Shown here: positions 60,414-64,000 of the stretch, in pieces
Numbering within the stretch: position 1 is the first letter of the stretch
Layout: each line of letters opens with the position of its first letter
Assembly: GCA_964057225.1 (NCBI GenBank)
Contig: OZ059896.1
Span: 13,624,501-13,688,500 of the forward strand
Length of the DNA stretch: 64,000 nt
Reading direction: 5' to 3'
DNA from: Auanema rhodensis
Lineage: Eukaryota > Nematoda > Chromadorea > Rhabditida > Rhabditidae
The notes under the pieces: generated by a model
What the model was told of the DNA's origin: nothing
The model's input: only the letters and a program-made list of their open reading frames with translations
Databases searched by the model: none
Translations under genes and position numbers: made by a program

Positions 60414-61238
60414 ATTTCACTTCAGTTTTTCACAAAAAATTTATTAAAAGGAATTGTTTAAAAATATTTTGGTTTTAATTCTCCTTTTACTTTTTGTTTT
60501 ATTTGTTTTAGTATAAGTATCGGGAGGGAAATTCGACTTGAAAATGAAGCTGACTCTGAGTTCATTTAAGTGAAATACAATGATACATATACTTCAATTT
60601 GAGATGAAATTCTTATTCTATTAAAAATTCTTTTTTGAGATTTTCAATTTATTAAATTAATGAAACAATCTTCTTCTTTGATTCCTTTGAGATAAAGAAA
60701 AGAGGGAGGATGTGAAGAGAGAAAGTAAAAAAGGAGGGAGAGAGAGCAAGGTTAAAGACAATGTAATTATAAAATTATCATATTTGATATTTTAATAGAT
60801 GATTTTTTGATATTCTTTTGTTCTTTTTATATATTTTACTTGTTATTATTGAACTATAATTGTAAAATAATTCTAATAATACTCACAAATCTCAAAAAAA
60901 GTATAAAAAACTCAACTATTATTTGTTAAAAACTTAAATTTTTTGGTCAAATAAATTTTATAAATTTTAATAAAATAATTATTTGAATATTTTTTGTTTT
61001 TTTTTAAATTTATTTACAACAACTAACAGATAATTGAGAACAAAATTTAAAAAGAAAAAGATATTCATGGGAATGAACATGTAATATGATCAACATAGAA
61101 TAAACGATACTGAAATAACTATTATAAATTCAAAAATTAAAATTAATAATAGCCTATGCTGCAACTTTTTCAAAACAAGTTAAAGTTCTTTAAGAATTTT
61201 TTAATATGTTTTAGGTTGTTCGGAAATAAAGTAGTTAA
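60414..61238. other. Intergenic region
   Basis: AT-rich, with a GA-rich patch at 60700-60750. No gene seen. Confidence 0.45.
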
Positions 61239-61708
61239 AGTGGTTCAAAAAAAAATCAAAAAAGCAATATCGTTAATTCTTTTTCTACGAGTTCAAACTC
61301 GGACCGTCAATCTGTTAAAAATATCAATGAAGCATGGAAACATGGCAGTGTTCACGAATCTACAGTAGATCGTGTTAACAGTTTAGTGGAGTAACACGGG
61401 TTTTATTCATTACAGCATCCTGATGCCTGCAGAAACAATAATTTCAGATATGAATGTTCCACAACTCCAAGAGATTCATAAGAAACTACAAAAAAGTGAC
61501 CCTCTTTGGTCAACCGAACATGACCCAAACATCTTCACGACAAAGCACGTTCTCAAACGCTCCAGAAGCTCAGCGAACTTGGCTACGAAACTCTTTCTCA
61601 TCCTGTTTATTTTCCGGACTAATAAATTCATTCGATCAAGGAAATAAGATTTTTTCAAACAAAAAATTGATGATTGACTGTTGGCAAAATGTATGGAAGT
61701 TACTTTGA
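61239..61708 (+). CDS. Candidate two-exon coding segment, unknown, 5' end missing
   Basis: Between 61239 and 61390 a frame reads SNSDRQSVKNINEAWKHGS followed by VHESTVDRVNSLVE with balanced codons. Joining donor GTAACAC at 61391 to an acceptor AAG ending at 61482 keeps the phase and leads to a second frame, 61483-61708. That frame contains FSNAPEAQRTWLRNSF and ends CWQNVWKLL. The segment is less AT-rich than its flanks. The start exon was not found, and another acceptor (61416) would give a different C-terminus but only a 25-bp intron. It may also be a decayed gene. Confidence 0.4.
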
Positions 61709-61850
61709 TTAGTAAAATTTCGTAAAAATTTATTTTTAATAATTTGAAGAATGTAATGTTTATATGTATGTAATAAAATTTTATTTATTAGAATATCCTT
61801 AAGTTAAGTTTAATCAAGTTTTATCAAAGTTTAAAAGAATAAACCTTTAT

Positions 61851-62325
61851 TTACATAGAATATTGCAATTTATGACGATGTTTTACAGAAGATAAATGTT
61901 GAACATAGAATAATGAATGTTGTATAACTTCAGATATTACACGAATCATTACAAAAATAAGAAAAATTAATAAAAATATTCTTGGAAAGAATATAATATC
62001 CGTATGTTGTATCTATAATTATAAATATTTATTAAATAATAAGAAATAATTTTAAAAATCTTACTTTATTAGATTTATTATTATTTTTATTGATTGATTC
62101 TATTGGCCATGTAAATAGAATAACAAAACATAATATTATAAATATATTAAAACCAATAGTTGACGAACTGAAATTATTTAATTTGAATTAATAAAATAAA
62201 AAAATAAATATAATTTCTTACAATCCTTTTGTTTTGCTAACTATTAAAGTTGCAAAAAAACTCATTAAGAATAAGATTATAGCTATTAAAACTCCTGGTC
62301 CTAATCCAAATGGTCGTACATCCAT
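61851..62325 (-). CDS. TMEM218-like ciliary membrane protein
   Basis: Three exons (62222-62325, 62065-62167, 61851-62012) encode 122 residues with three hydrophobic segments at about 11-28, 38-56 and 75-97. The start (RPFGLGPGVLIAIILFLMSF) parallels the vertebrate TMEM218 pattern LGxGAGVFILALLW, with a short basic loop (SKTKG) after TM1. Length and three-TM layout also fit the ~115-aa family. TMEM218 is a transition-zone protein of the MKS module that gates cilia. In nematodes it would act in sensory neurons. The family match is from memory and moderate. Confidence 0.68.
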
Positions 62326-62813
62326 TGCTATTGATTTTTATAGAAACGGTCAAGAGACATAAAAGCTCAATAGTTTTGAGCTAAGGTTGGTTACTAGGCA
62401 ACGACATACACATATGATATATTGAGAATAATGGTCAAATCCTTAGGGATAATACAGAAATAAAACAAAAAAAAAAGATTAATTTTCTAATCGGATCAGT
62501 GTCATAGTTGTTACGTTGATCAAATACTACTACATGTGCCTCATTCAAATAACAGGAACGTTTATAAGATCTAGTTTGATATAAACTTGGTAAATTATTC
62601 AAATTTTAATTAGAAATTACAGTTTATTGTAAACATTTTAATAATAATATTCATTTAATATATTTTATTATAACAATTCCCGTATAAATTAATAATTATG
62701 ACTCGTGAAACAAATATTTTAAAATAAAATTAGAGATTTCTCGCATATGACACACTATATTATTAAAATAATAAAAGATTAATATATATAGATATATAGA
62801 TTATTATAAATAA
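62326..62813. other. Intergenic region
   Basis: AT-rich, no gene seen. It lies between the TMEM218-like start and the 3' end of the anoctamin-like gene. Confidence 0.45.
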
Positions 62814-64000
62814 TTAATCATCAATACAGTTACTATTATCACGTCTTCGATTAAATGATGATGGTCTCATCATTGGAGTCATTGAACGTCTCTGTCTGTT
62901 TGAGACTTTTCTTTCAAGAAATGCTCGTTTATCTTCAGATAAAGGGCTTGAAGACGGTGAATTATCTCGTGAATAATCACCCATAGTTAAACGTGATTCT
63001 CTCTAGAATTTGATTCTTATTAGTAATTGTGTGGAATTGTATAGAAAACCTTAAAAGCTTCTCGTCGGTAATGTTCTTGCTTAGCAGTTTCTACTCTAAT
63101 CCAATGAGGTATATCAGGTACAGCAAAATCAATGATAAGTTTAGACGTTAATATGAAATGTTCTAATAAAACTACTATAAGAATCTGAAAATAAACAAAA
63201 TATTTATAATTAATTTCAGAATAAATTTGTTTACCTGACCACCCCAATTGAGATCAGGCCAAATACGCTGAACTAAACCTGATTGGCCAATTAATGCACA
63301 ATTCACTATAACTCCTACCATTCCAAGCAACTAAAATACATTTTTTACATTTTTTTCTACAAAATATTAAGAATTGATTTACCTCCATAGCTTTTTGCCA
63401 TGCTCCAATGTCACGTACTTGTCTACCGAATGGCCTCTGAACCGTGTTACAAAGTTTAAAAGCATCAACTCGTATTTCAATCAAATTATTAATCAAAGCA
63501 CAAAAAGCTGCTAATGGAAATGCCGGAGAAAACAGTAATACGTATCCAAACTAAAAAGAGAATAAAGTCAAAATATCTATTAAAATGATTTTTTTCAAAG
63601 CTTTGTTGTTTTTCGACTCAATATCTCTCAAAATGTTTAAATTTTAAATGTATTCGTCTTTGAAAAAAATTTTTAATGAATATTTTTATTAAAAAATTGT
63701 TTTTAGAAATTGAATTGGAAACAAATGATTTTTGAATAGATCATTAATGCTTTTGCCATATCATGAAACTTTATTTAGTACGGTATATACCGTATCAGGA
63801 ATGATATATTCAGTTAATTTTTAAAGAAAATAATTATTTTCACCTGAATAAACATTTCCAAATAATCATCAAGAGGTCTTGCATATACTGACATTAAGCT
63901 TTCCAATTCGGCTTGCCCCAGCTCCAAACCTTCAGAAACAAAATCATTTAAATCAAAACCTAAATGATGTTTTACCTTTTGTTGTTGAATCTGGACAAAA
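62814..64000 (-). CDS. Anoctamin (ANO8-like), C-terminal part; continues past window edge
   Basis: Six exons are visible on the - strand: 63976-64000 (partial), 63844-63929, 63383-63550, 63235-63330, 63050-63184 and 62814-63002. They encode the end of a TMEM16/anoctamin. The conserved core reads [20 protein letters not shown], then [66 protein letters not shown] and [11 protein letters not shown]. The last motifs resemble ANO8 (NLIEIR, VLEHF, AIPDIPGW, YQRREAFK) more than ANO10. The C-terminal ~60 residues are Ser/Arg-rich and polar. Mammalian ANO8 tethers ER to plasma membrane. Scramblase or channel activity is not established by this fragment. Confidence 0.88.

Noticed and set aside
1-64000. 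tRNA, 5S rRNA or canonical SL RNA genes
   Set aside because: I looked for B-box-like GGTTCGAAT signals and the full 22-nt SL1 on both strands and saw none. Only the partial SL1-like satellite motif was found.

Overview
This window looks like nuclear DNA of a nematode. The right half is very AT-rich. Its genes have introns mostly of 40-60 bp, with GTAAGT/GTTTGT donors and TTTCAG acceptors. The gene set is nematode-like: a FAT-4-type delta-5 desaturase, an NLP-20-type FAFA neuropeptide precursor, a serpentine receptor, and ANO8-, TMEM218-, MFSD8- and BTBD1/2-type genes. I cannot name the species from the sequence.

The left 60% (1-38.4 kb) is a repeat block. It contains two DIRS-type tyrosine-recombinase retrotransposons in opposite orientation (copy 1: 1-4028, cut by the window edge; copy 2: 22845-27281, complete, 4437 bp). 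Both sit in arrays of a 199-bp satellite totalling about 145 monomers (4029-5013 on +, 6192-22844 and 27282-38429 on -). Copy 1 plus its first satellite monomers is an inverted duplicate of copy 2 plus its neighbours. Their shared junctions and shared private monomer variants show this is a segmental inverted duplication, not two insertions. In the regions compared, the only net length difference is a 20-bp tandem duplication in copy 1 that shifts the frame of its gag-RT ORF. The satellite has layered higher-order repeats (offsets of about 20, 15, 7, 3 and 2 monomers). Most monomers carry an open 60-codon frame, and one part of the monomer resembles the nematode SL1 spliced leader. The array ends at a GC-rich minisatellite (38430-38612).

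The right 40% is single-copy, in this order: an MFSD8/CLN7-like lysosomal transporter (+); an internally deleted Tc1 element with intact terminal repeats; a BTBD1/2-like BTB-BACK-PHR gene (-); fat-4 (-); a gene-poor 4-kb stretch with two microsatellites and two orphan coding-like segments; then a cluster of small genes. The cluster holds two related secreted acidic Ser-rich proteins on opposite strands, a one-TM protein, an nlp-20-like precursor and an unknown 54-aa protein. Next come a 7TM receptor, an uncertain coding segment, a TMEM218-like protein and the 3' end of an ANO8-like gene that runs off the right edge.

No bacterial-style operons, CRISPR arrays, rRNA or tRNA genes were seen. Gene functions are unrelated to each other, as expected for an ordinary euchromatic segment beside a satellite block.
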